From JBGSPQ01 sp964346765 (GTDB taxonomy: Bacteria; Patescibacteriota; Gracilibacteria; UBA1369), in contig CAYFWB010000003.1 of NCBI GenBank assembly GCA_964346765.1, positions 1 through 64,000 of the forward strand: a stretch of DNA of 64,000 nucleotides. The letters are read 5' to 3'. Positions 25,178 through 32,711 of the stretch are shown piece by piece; the first letter of the stretch is position 1, and each line of letters starts with the position of its first letter. Below the pieces are notes generated by a model. That model was not told the origin of the DNA. It worked only from the letters and a program-made list of their open reading frames with translations, and ran no database searches. The position numbers and the translations under genes are program-made.

Positions 25178-25705
25178 ATGACGGCACTATTCATTGGCAG
25201 ATTCCAACCACTTCATCTGGGCCATTTATCCGTAATCGTTAAAGCGATTCATGAAAACGACCATTTAATAATAGGAATAGGCAGTTCGAATGAAAACTAC
25301 CGCCAGGCAAACCCTTTTACCTGCGCCGAAAGAATCCAGATGCTCCAAGCAGGACTCGATGAAGCCAACATACCAAGAGAATCCTATACACTAATCCCCG
25401 TGCCCAACATCAATAATTTTGGCCTATGGGCTCAACATGTTGAACTCTACATCCCCCCTTTTGAAAAACTTTACACCGGCTCACCTGTAGTCATGAAACT
25501 TTTTGACGAATACAATAAAAAACTGGCCACACCCTATCAAATTATACCTTTACATAAAGAAATCAGAGTTTCCTCCACAGAAGTCCGCGAACGCATGGTC
25601 AAAAACCGCAAATGGGAAAATTTTGTCCCGCCCGCTGTCGCCGAACTTATAACCACGTGGCAGGGAGTCGAAAGGTTGCAAGCCGTTCAGGAAGAACAAA
25701 AATAA
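25178..25705 (+). CDS. nadM: Archaeal-type nicotinamide-nucleotide adenylyltransferase (NadM-like)
   Basis: This 175-residue nucleotidyltransferase has GRFQPLHLGHLSVI at the N-terminus (about 7-20), with the HxGH element, then IGIGSSNENYRQANPFTCAER and the C-terminal VSSTEVRERM (about 131-140), equivalent to the ISSTxIR signature. The spacing and the IGSSxxN..NPFTxxER pattern follow the archaeal NadM branch more than bacterial NadD. It forms NAD or deamido-NAD from the mononucleotide and ATP, feeding nadE just upstream. No nadA/B/C is visible here, so the cell may depend on scavenged nicotinate or mononucleotide. Confidence 0.85.
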   Translation: MTALFIGRFQPLHLGHLSVIVKAIHENDHLIIGIGSSNENYRQANPFTCAERIQMLQAGLDEANIPRESYTLIPVPNINNFGLWAQHVELYIPPFEKLYTGSPVVMKLFDEYNKKLATPYQIIPLHKEIRVSSTEVRERMVKNRKWENFVPPAVAELITTWQGVERLQAVQEEQK

Positions 25706-25771
25706 GCGCGATCATAACTCACACCGCTCACCACGGCCAAGTTATCTCAACTCAAAGCAAAAAGGTTACTC

Positions 25772-25906
25772 CTATTCCCGTCCTTTCATCATCAAATTCC
25801 TCACAGCATCGTAAATTTTATCACTATAAGTTACGGGATCAACCACTTCCACTTTCGACGCCGACAAAGTTGAAGGATCCATCGGATAAGACGTACAGAC
25901 TCCGCA
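25772..25906 (-). pseudogene. Short minus-strand coding remnant of unknown family
   Basis: The 377-nt space 25706-26082 holds a minus-strand frame reading CGVCTSYPMDPSTLSASKVE and then VVDPVTYSDKIYDAVRNLMM before a TAG. It is protein-like (cysteine pair, regular helix pattern) but closed upstream by an in-frame TAG. From its ATG at 25882 it would be 36 residues. It may be the end of a decayed gene or a very small protein. Nothing else coding is visible in this gap, which also contains the promoters of the mutase gene. Confidence 0.35.
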
Positions 25907-25993
25907 CTAATAACTCCAAACATCTTTTCGGTTGATAAAAAAATTAAACCGTATCTTATATATCTTCTAATACATTTTAATAAAAACCATAAA

Positions 25994-26022
25994 TTGACAT
26001 TAGTTCAATATTTCACTATAAT
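25994..26022 (+). promoter_or_regulatory. Consensus sigma70-type promoter upstream of the hexomutase gene
   Basis: TTGACA (25994-25999), exactly 17 nt, then TATAAT (26017-26022): a full consensus promoter, the best in the window. Its start would be near 26029, leaving a leader of about 54 nt. Confidence 0.8.
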
Positions 26023-26032
26023 ATCTGCCAAT

Positions 26033-26060
26033 TTGATTAAAACCCTTTTTCTGATATTAT
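26033..26060 (+). promoter_or_regulatory. Second promoter of the hexomutase gene
   Basis: TTGATT (26033-26038), 16 nt, TATTAT (26055-26060), just downstream of the consensus promoter. Transcripts from it would start about 16 nt before the ATG. Confidence 0.5.
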
Positions 26061-26082
26061 AAGCCGGCCTTAAAATTTTACT

Positions 26083-27507
26083 ATGAATCAAAAAATAAAT
26101 CCGCACATTTTTAGAGCTTATGATATCCGCGGTATAGCGATGCCGGAAACCGACAAAAAAGCCGACCTTACCGAAAACACAATTGAGCTTATTGGTAAAG
26201 CCACCGGCACATACATGATACGCAGTTACGGCACCAAAAACATGCTGGTAGGCCGCGATAACCGCCTGCACAGTGAAAAACTTGAGCAAGCTTTTATAAA
26301 AGGTGTAACTTCAACCGGAATCCAAGTTCATGATGTTGGATTATCAACTTCTCCACTTATTTATTACGGAGTCTGCAAACGAAACATGGATTCAGGGGTA
26401 AACATTACCGCCAGCCATAACCCAAAAGAGTACAACGGAGTCAAAATAGTCGGTAAAAACGCCCATTCCGTTTGCGGAGAAGAACTTTATGAAATACTTA
26501 AACTGATCCAAAATGAAGATTTCGAAGTTGCCGATCAAAAACCGGTCGTTCAGATAACGGACTGCTTTGAAACATACCTTCAAGATATCTCATCAAGAAT
26601 CGAACCGGCGCGCCCTCTTAAAGTGATAGTAGACGCGGGCAACGGAACCGCCGGCGTTTTCGCGCCAAAATTATTGCGCGCCATCGGCTGCGAAGTTACC
26701 GAACTTTTCTGCGAACCCGACGGCAATTATCCCAACCACGAAGCCAACCCCGAAGACGAAAAAAACACCCGCGACCTTGCCGAAACAGTTATAAAGACCG
26801 GTGCGGACATCGGTATCGGATTCGACGGCGACGGCGACAGGATAGGCGTTGTGGACGAAAACGGTAAACACTATTCCGCCGACTATCTGATTATACTTTT
26901 AGCCAGAGAATTATTAGAAAACAAACCCGGCAGCCAAATTGTGTTCGACGTAAAAGTATCTCAAATCTTAATCGATGAAATCAAAAAAAACGGCGGCATC
27001 CCCGTAATGAGCAAAACCGGCCATTCATTCATCGAATCAAGAATGCATGAACTTAACGCTCCACTGGCCGGTGAAATCAGCGGACACCTTTTTTTTGGCA
27101 AAGACCACTATAACTATTACGGTTTTGACGACGCCATGCTGGGAGCATGCAAAATCGTTGAAATTCTTTCAAAATCGGACAAAAAATTCTCCGAGCATTT
27201 CACTAATCTGCCCCAAATGTCCACGACCCCCGAATACAAAGCCCACTGCCCGGATAAAAACAAATTCGAAATTGTAAAAAAACTGCAGGAAAACTTCTCG
27301 CGAACGCACAAATGCATCACCATAGACGGTGTCAGAATAAATTTCGACGATTCTTCATGGGGAGCCGTAAGATGCTCCAACACCAGCCCCAACCTCACAC
27401 TAAGATTTGAAGCCGAAAACCAACAAAAATTAAAAGACATCAAACGCCAAATGGTTAACGAACTCCAAAAGTACCCGCAAGTCAGCCTGGCCTGGTATCA
27501 AGAATAA
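26083..27507 (+). CDS. Phosphomannomutase/phosphoglucomutase (alpha-D-phosphohexomutase)
   Basis: This 474-residue enzyme interconverts hexose 1- and 6-phosphates. The four domain motifs are present: the catalytic phosphoserine loop TASHNPKEYNG (about 106-116), the metal loop GFDGDGDRIGVVDE (about 246-259), the sugar loop GEISGH (about 327-332) and the phosphate-binding RCSNTSPNLTLRFE near 430. The N-terminus FRAYDIRG is typical of PMM/PGM. It feeds nucleotide-sugar synthesis, which fits the glycosyltransferase that starts 3 nt after its stop. Two promoters stand upstream, one a perfect consensus, so expression is probably high. Mannose versus glucose preference cannot be told. Confidence 0.92.
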   Translation: MNQKINPHIFRAYDIRGIAMPETDKKADLTENTIELIGKATGTYMIRSYGTKNMLVGRDNRLHSEKLEQAFIKGVTSTGIQVHDVGLSTSPLIYYGVCKRNMDSGVNITASHNPKEYNGVKIVGKNAHSVCGEELYEILKLIQNEDFEVADQKPVVQITDCFETYLQDISSRIEPARPLKVIVDAGNGTAGVFAPKLLRAIGCEVTELFCEPDGNYPNHEANPEDEKNTRDLAETVIKTGADIGIGFDGDGDRIGVVDENGKHYSADYLIILLARELLENKPGSQIVFDVKVSQILIDEIKKNGGIPVMSKTGHSFIESRMHELNAPLAGEISGHLFFGKDHYNYYGFDDAMLGACKIVEILSKSDKKFSEHFTNLPQMSTTPEYKAHCPDKNKFEIVKKLQENFSRTHKCITIDGVRINFDDSSWGAVRCSNTSPNLTLRFEAENQQKLKDIKRQMVNELQKYPQVSLAWYQE

Positions 27508-27510
27508 AAC

Positions 27511-29250
27511 ATGCAAACAGAAACAAAATTCGCGGCAACAACACTAAAACCCGGACTACACCCCCACCGTTCCCCAACCTTCCCGGTTAACCAACAGGGA
27601 AGGTTATGTCGCGACCGCACAGACAATTTAATCCGCAAACACAAACTTTGGAGAACCCTTGAATTCATACCCGGATCCATCGCCTGGCTGGCAATCATCA
27701 TGCCTCTCATTCTGTCCATATTCGCGCCCCAATTCGTGGCCAGCTTTATAATTGTCTACACAATCGTCTGGCTTTTTCGATCACTAAAACTTTCCTACTA
27801 CCTCTACAAATCCTACAAACTGGCCAAAGAAGCACTACAGACCGACTGGCAAAAACTGATCAACCTGACCGATCATCCCGAAAAAATCAACTACGAACTA
27901 AAAAAAATAAAGAAAGAGGAAAAACCCAAAAAATACTTCCAGCTTTTTCATCTAAAAAAACAGATCGCCAAATTAAAATCTCTAAAACAACAAAAACGCT
28001 CCAAAAACATCCTTCACGCTGTCATTTACGTTACATATAAAGAATCATACCAACTCATCCGAGAATCCATTAAATCTTACGCCAACAGCGCTTACCCGTC
28101 ATCAAAAATCATGGTAGTACTGGCCGGCGAAGAATCCGACAAAGAAAATTTCCTAAAAATAGCAAAAAAAATCGAAAAGGAATTCGGCAAAAAATTCGCC
28201 CATTTCATGACCACCGTTCATCCCAAAGGACTGCCCGGCGAAATCAAAGGCAAATCAGCCAACGCCACCTGGGCCGCCAAACAATTTAAAAAATATATCG
28301 ATTCCAAAAAAATAAAATACGAAAACGTAATCATTTCCAATTTCGATGCCGACACAGTTGCCCATCCTCAATACTTTTCCGAACTCACCTACAAATACCT
28401 CACAGAAGAAAACCGTACCGAAAAAGCATACCAGCCCACTCATCTTTTCCACAACAACATTTGGGATGTGCCGGCCGTAATCAGAATCGTTGCCCAATCA
28501 TGTTCATTCTGGAGGATGGCGGAAAGCGTGCAAACATCAAAATATAAAAGTTTTTCCAGCCGCTCCTTAAGCATGAAAACCGTTATCGACGTAAACTATT
28601 GGGACCCGGCTGTAATACCGGAAGATTCAAGACAATACTGGACGGCCTACGCCGTTTACGACGGCCGACACACGCTTGTACCAATTTATACGCCCGTCTA
28701 TATGGACGCGGTACTTTCCGAAACTTACGTTAAAACCTTCAAAAGCCAATACAGCCAGCTAAGGCGTTGGGCTTATGGCGTCTGCGATTTTCCGTTTGTA
28801 GCGCTTAATTTATGGTACCACCCGCGCATCAAATTAAGTGAAAAAATCTACAAAATATACGAATTCCTAAAAAACAGCTTTTTCTGGGCAACCGGCCCGA
28901 TTCTAATAACTTTTATGGGATTCATACCCGGGGTCATAAACCCCGGCTTCCGCGACACGGTACTGGCATACAACGTACCACGCGTAATGAGCGACATGCT
29001 GACTCTGGCTGCCGCCGGTATCATCATGTGCGCCGTAATAAGCATTTCCATGGTACCAAAAAATCCGCAAAAAGGGATTTTGGGACAATTAAGTCTAATC
29101 GGCCAATGGATTCTAATCCCGGTTGTAAGCATCTTTTTAAGCGCGATCCCCGCACTGGATGCACAAACCAGACTGATGTTCGGCCGCTACCTTGAATACA
29201 AAGTCACAGAAAAAACCCGACCTTCCCTGTCGACCAACCGGGAAGGTTAA
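27511..29250 (+). CDS. Membrane GT2-family glycosyltransferase with REP-encoded ends
   Basis: This 579-residue inverting glycosyltransferase has two N-terminal helices (about 50-90), a GT-A domain with AVIYVTYKES, the metal-binding NFDADT (about 274-279) and QYSQLRRWAYG (about 412-422, the QxxRW motif of processive enzymes). Three or four C-terminal helices follow (about 450-565). It probably builds or exports a surface polysaccharide from sugars made by the upstream mutase. Residues 22-33 are translated from a REP palindrome and there is no alternative start before the first helix. The last 13 residues (KTRPSLSTNREG) and the stop codon come from another REP copy. Both termini therefore seem to have been replaced or extended by insertions, yet the catalytic core is intact. 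Confidence 0.87.
   Translation: MQTETKFAATTLKPGLHPHRSPTFPVNQQGRLCRDRTDNLIRKHKLWRTLEFIPGSIAWLAIIMPLILSIFAPQFVASFIIVYTIVWLFRSLKLSYYLYKSYKLAKEALQTDWQKLINLTDHPEKINYELKKIKKEEKPKKYFQLFHLKKQIAKLKSLKQQKRSKNILHAVIYVTYKESYQLIRESIKSYANSAYPSSKIMVVLAGEESDKENFLKIAKKIEKEFGKKFAHFMTTVHPKGLPGEIKGKSANATWAAKQFKKYIDSKKIKYENVIISNFDADTVAHPQYFSELTYKYLTEENRTEKAYQPTHLFHNNIWDVPAVIRIVAQSCSFWRMAESVQTSKYKSFSSRSLSMKTVIDVNYWDPAVIPEDSRQYWTAYAVYDGRHTLVPIYTPVYMDAVLSETYVKTFKSQYSQLRRWAYGVCDFPFVALNLWYHPRIKLSEKIYKIYEFLKNSFFWATGPILITFMGFIPGVINPGFRDTVLAYNVPRVMSDMLTLAAAGIIMCAVISISMVPKNPQKGILGQLSLIGQWILIPVVSIFLSAIPALDAQTRLMFGRYLEYKVTEKTRPSLSTNREG
27574..27607. repeat. REP palindrome in the 5' end of the glycosyltransferase gene
   Basis: A 34-bp unit CCAACCTTCCCGGTT-AACC-AACAGGGAAGGTTAT, with imperfect 15-bp arms, is read as PTFPVNQQGRL in the same codon phase as in the helicase and RAYT genes. 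It is preceded by CCCCACCGTT, the complement of the AACGGTGGGG that ends the clusters at 29318 and 63679. Confidence 0.88.
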
Positions 29251-29318
29251 CCAACCTTCCCCGTCAGCCAACCGGGAAGGTTAGCCGACCTTCCCCGTCG
29301 ACCAACGGTGGGGATTTT
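29217..29318. repeat. Triple head-to-tail REP array upstream of the RAYT gene
   Basis: Three 34-bp units abut exactly (29217, 29251, 29285). The first supplies the stop codon of the glycosyltransferase gene, the second is nearly intact, and the third keeps its left arm but ends in AACGGTGGGG in place of the right arm. The array sits about 46 nt before the RAYT start codon. Confidence 0.9.
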
Positions 29319-29364
29319 ACTTCCAGTTTAGAAAATTTTAATGTCATGCGGATATAATCAGCAC

Positions 29365-29874
29365 ATGACAAATATTCGCCAAATAGAGAACGACGGAGTC
29401 TACCACGTCTACAACCGCGGCACATTGGCCATGGATCTCTTTCGCGATCCGTCCGACTACCATAAATTCATGACCAAAATCTATGAATTAAACTTAAAAT
29501 GCAAAATCGATACAATCGCTTTTTGTTTGATGCCCAACCATTTTCACTTAATTATGCGCGAAACGAACGAACAAATCAAAAAAAACATGTCAAACATCTC
29601 CTACTTCATGATGCTGCTTTCAACCTCTTACGCCAAACATTTCGCATTAAAATACAAACATTCCGGCAATGTCATGCAGGGCAAATTCAAATGCAAAACA
29701 ATCACCACCGAAAGCTACTACGAACAAATAATCGAATATGTACTAAATAATCCCGTGAGAGCAGGGCTTGTTGACGACCCCAACAAATGGCCTTACTTAA
29801 GCGGCACACCCCAGGGTTCCCCAACCTTCCCCGTTAGCCAACCGGGAAGGTTGGCTATTGCGGACGCACCGTAA
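29365..29874 (+). CDS. REP-associated tyrosine transposase (RAYT, IS200/Y1 family)
   Basis: This 169-residue HUH endonuclease has the RAYT layout: GVYHVYNRG near the N-terminus (about 11-19), the two-histidine metal motif MPNHFHLIMRE (about 57-67), and the C-terminal helix SYYEQIIEYVLNNPVRAGLV (about 115-134), which carries the candidate catalytic Tyr and the family hallmark NNPVRAGL. It would nick single-stranded REP DNA and form a 5'-phosphotyrosine link. The ATG at 29365 is preferred to one eight codons upstream because family members begin near the YHVYNRG strand. The last 20 or so residues (GSPTFPVSQPGRLAIADAP) are translated REP sequence, so the gene has absorbed its own substrate. It overlaps the end of the convergent surface-protein gene by 20 nt. 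Confidence 0.9.
   Translation: MTNIRQIENDGVYHVYNRGTLAMDLFRDPSDYHKFMTKIYELNLKCKIDTIAFCLMPNHFHLIMRETNEQIKKNMSNISYFMMLLSTSYAKHFALKYKHSGNVMQGKFKCKTITTESYYEQIIEYVLNNPVRAGLVDDPNKWPYLSGTPQGSPTFPVSQPGRLAIADAP
29801..29854. repeat. REP palindrome at the 3' end of the RAYT gene
   Basis: A unit at 29821-29854 has 15-bp arms with one mismatch and an AGCC loop. It is preceded by a worn right arm (CCCCAGGGTTCC, 29809-29820) like the one between the two helicase copies. It is read as PTFPVSQPGRL by the RAYT frame and ends at the stop codon of the opposite-strand gene. Confidence 0.88.
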
Positions 29875-32635
29875 TATCAAACTGACTTCCTGCCGTAAAT
29901 CCGGGCAAACTTGCCGACGGCGGATCAAAGAAGATATAAGTCGAGCCAAGGTCTACTTCTTCATCAATCACACTAGAACCTACAACCGTTCCCGCTGAAA
30001 CATATTCGCCTGTACCATCAGCCTCATCAGGCGGCCAAACACACCCTTTAGCACCGCCAATTTCTTCATGCACCGACCAGGGTACTTCTGTTGAAGGATG
30101 AATAATACAGGCATCCAAAGCAGCATCAGAAACAATAGGATAACCATTAGCATCTAAAGGTTGATTTGTTGCCGAATCTCTCTTAATCATCCCCACATAC
30201 TCACTCAAATAGTTCAAATCATACTGTTGAGCCTTAACCAAATCATCAGTTTCCTTACCAAGACCGTCAATCCAGGGCTTTTGATTTGTCCCACCAACAG
30301 TATTTTGCGATGCAACACTGCCCTCTATATACAACTGATGCGTCTTAGCCATAGCTTCATAATCACCTTCATTGGTATATTCAGGGCGACCATCAGAACG
30401 CATAGAATCCCCGCTCTTATACCTGAACACACTACCATCGGCAAACATATTTGCCTGAATAGCATTAACATCATTTTTTATGTAAATATGCCCTTTACCC
30501 CCCTGATTGTTCTCTGAATAATCCCTTAAAGCTATCAAGCCCAATTTAGGTTTGGGATTAACACCGGAATTATACAAATTGGCGTCAACATATATGTTCC
30601 CTCCGATAGTCACAATTGTTCTTTCACCTGTCCAATTAACTGTACTACCACTTCCTACTACATGCACATCGCCGCGCGCGTAATATACCTGCGGTACATC
30701 ACCACTATCATTTAATAAAGATACCATATTCCCCGGGGCAGATGCTACAAACCCTTCTTTACTGCCATCCATATTCAAAGTCACCTCACCATTCGGCGTA
30801 TCCGCCCCGGCAATCAAACTGGATACATTCCTAAACACCTGATCCCGTACCAAATTTGTACTGATTTCACCAAGTGAACGAATCGTTCCGCTTGTTTTGG
30901 TTGTAGTAGTCGCACCCGTTGAATAAACCGAACCTCTTAAAATTGCTACCGGTTGAATAGCTGTTGATCCTGTAACCCTTGGCAATTTATTAGAATAATA
31001 CTTAACCTCATTCGCACCACTACCTTCTGTAACCACCGAATAAAGATAAAGTCCGCTAACAATCTGTTCTACTTCAACCCCCTCTTGCTGGGCCACTCCC
31101 ATAACCAGATCAGCAATACTGTTTATTGTTAAATCACTAATATCAACATCATACTCAATCGTTCCATCACCATTATCAAAAACAAATTCCAAACCGCCGA
31201 TTGAAGTTTCAAAACCAGCATGTAACTCAATACTGGCCCCGAGAGCCATACGTCCTGCCGCCGGAAAAGTTTCCGGATTACCCACAGAAATGTCGATATA
31301 ATCATTCCCGTCCGGATCCGTTAACGTGGTCAATTCGGTCTGGGGCATAAAGTGAAGATCAGTATCCTGAACCGGGTTACCATTAAAACCGCGAGAACGT
31401 TTACTACATGTCGCTATATCATCACCATATGCACAAAGACCGACATCATTATCATAAACACTTATCTGTGCACTTTTAATTATCAAATCATTCGATTCCA
31501 GACTTCCGCCCGGCTTTGTCGTTGGCAAAACAAATGTTTCATAAGAAAATCCGTCCTGATTGGCATTCATATCGGAAGTCGGAGCCAATGAAGTAATATC
31601 CCCCTCCCAAATACCGCTACCAGAATAGTTTCCAGCAGTAAATTCACACGGTTTGCTGGTAGCACGAAGGGGATTAGGAGGTGCATCCTCACAAGTCGAA
31701 ACAATTGGATTATCTAAAATAGTACCAGTAACAATCTGATCATACTTAACCGTATCTTTTGTCCAAATAAAACTAATTTCCGTCTTATACCTTGGCGATT
31801 CGACAGGATCACCGTCATCATCAAGAATCGTAACTTTTAATTTATAAGCGTCAGACCCATCGGCATAAGGAGGCTCAGAACCGGCTGTATATTTATCCAA
31901 TGTATCTGGGTCCGGCAATAACTCAACAACCACATTCGCGTCCGTTAAAGCTTCCACCACCTGATACCAAGGAAAAATCACACCATCAAAATCGATCCAA
32001 CCCACATTATCACTCCAGGCCATAGTGTCCATTTTTGTATGATTTGGACAAGCCGCGTAAGGCTTGGTCAGGCCATAAACATATCCCTGACATTCGGGCT
32101 GACTGATATCAATTTTTACATTACTGAAACCACCGTTATCAAAACTGATCCACCCGGTATTATCACCCCAGGCATATCCGTGCAGATTACCCGCGTCATC
32201 AATAGTCACTCCATAATCCTCAGCACCGCACGCTTCACCCAAATTAGATCCACCTTCACAATACATACTGATCCAACCCAAGTTATCATTCCAAAGCCAT
32301 CCCTTTACCTGATAATAAGGCGTTCCCGGTGCTCCAAAAGCAACATCAGAATGATTTGAATAAGTCCCCTCATCCTCCAAACAAGCCTGATACGCAAACG
32401 CCGGCGCACCTACAGCAACATCATCAAACATCGGTTTCCCGGAATTGGGGACACCACCAAAAGGGACTTCCATTCCCTCACCAGCAACATCATAACAAGA
32501 CGTAAAATCCGCCGCTTCGGCCTTCTGCGAATTCATAAAAAAAGCCCCGGCAATCAAAGCCAAAGCTAAAAGCCCATAAACAATTACAGACTTCGCGCTC
32601 CCACTCACATTAAAAGATTTATTGTTTGATAACAT
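29855..32635 (-). CDS. Large exported surface protein with G-W-I repeats, 926 aa
   Basis: I do not recognise a full-length family. The N-terminus has a signal-anchor (about 15-42, VIVYGLLALALIAGAFFMNS...AEA). The first 220 residues contain at least three repeats of the form W..N.GWI..F/Y (WLWNDNLGWISM, YAWGDNTGWISF, MAWSDNVGWIDF), a pattern seen in cell-surface proteins of several CPR genomes. The rest is Thr/Ser/Asp-rich and beta-like, without cysteine-rich or anchoring motifs at the C-terminus (SQFDITVRPQ). It probably sits outside the membrane. It has its own promoter and converges on the RAYT gene, with the last bases overlapping. Confidence 0.75.
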   Translation of the reverse strand: MLSNNKSFNVSGSAKSVIVYGLLALALIAGAFFMNSQKAEAADFTSCYDVAGEGMEVPFGGVPNSGKPMFDDVAVGAPAFAYQACLEDEGTYSNHSDVAFGAPGTPYYQVKGWLWNDNLGWISMYCEGGSNLGEACGAEDYGVTIDDAGNLHGYAWGDNTGWISFDNGGFSNVKIDISQPECQGYVYGLTKPYAACPNHTKMDTMAWSDNVGWIDFDGVIFPWYQVVEALTDANVVVELLPDPDTLDKYTAGSEPPYADGSDAYKLKVTILDDDGDPVESPRYKTEISFIWTKDTVKYDQIVTGTILDNPIVSTCEDAPPNPLRATSKPCEFTAGNYSGSGIWEGDITSLAPTSDMNANQDGFSYETFVLPTTKPGGSLESNDLIIKSAQISVYDNDVGLCAYGDDIATCSKRSRGFNGNPVQDTDLHFMPQTELTTLTDPDGNDYIDISVGNPETFPAAGRMALGASIELHAGFETSIGGLEFVFDNGDGTIEYDVDISDLTINSIADLVMGVAQQEGVEVEQIVSGLYLYSVVTEGSGANEVKYYSNKLPRVTGSTAIQPVAILRGSVYSTGATTTTKTSGTIRSLGEISTNLVRDQVFRNVSSLIAGADTPNGEVTLNMDGSKEGFVASAPGNMVSLLNDSGDVPQVYYARGDVHVVGSGSTVNWTGERTIVTIGGNIYVDANLYNSGVNPKPKLGLIALRDYSENNQGGKGHIYIKNDVNAIQANMFADGSVFRYKSGDSMRSDGRPEYTNEGDYEAMAKTHQLYIEGSVASQNTVGGTNQKPWIDGLGKETDDLVKAQQYDLNYLSEYVGMIKRDSATNQPLDANGYPIVSDAALDACIIHPSTEVPWSVHEEIGGAKGCVWPPDEADGTGEYVSAGTVVGSSVIDEEVDLGSTYIFFDPPSASLPGFTAGSQFDITVRPQ

Positions 32636-32658
32636 TTTGTTTTATTAAAATTCATACT

Positions 32659-32687
32659 ATTTTAGCATAAAAACAGTATTTACTCAA
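32659..32687 (-). promoter_or_regulatory. Promoter of the 926-aa surface protein gene
   Basis: On the minus strand TTGAGT (32687-32682), 17 nt, TAAAAT (32664-32659). The start would be about 17 nt before the ATG at 32635. Confidence 0.6.
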
Positions 32688-32711
32688 TAAAACGCTTGCC
32701 AAAAACCCATC

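Larger units (their letters stand above)
29217..29854 (+). mobile_element. REP-RAYT unit (single-copy transposase gene between REP arrays)
   Basis: A RAYT gene is bracketed by REP palindromes: three upstream (29217-29318) and one or two at its 3' end (29801-29854). This is the genomic layout of REP/RAYT systems described in Proteobacteria, in which a domesticated Y1 transposase is linked to scattered short palindromes. No terminal inverted repeats or target-site duplication of a conventional IS are visible. Confidence 0.75.

Noticed and set aside
29217..29318. CRISPR array
   Set aside because: The units abut without spacers, are palindromic over their full length, and no cas gene is present.
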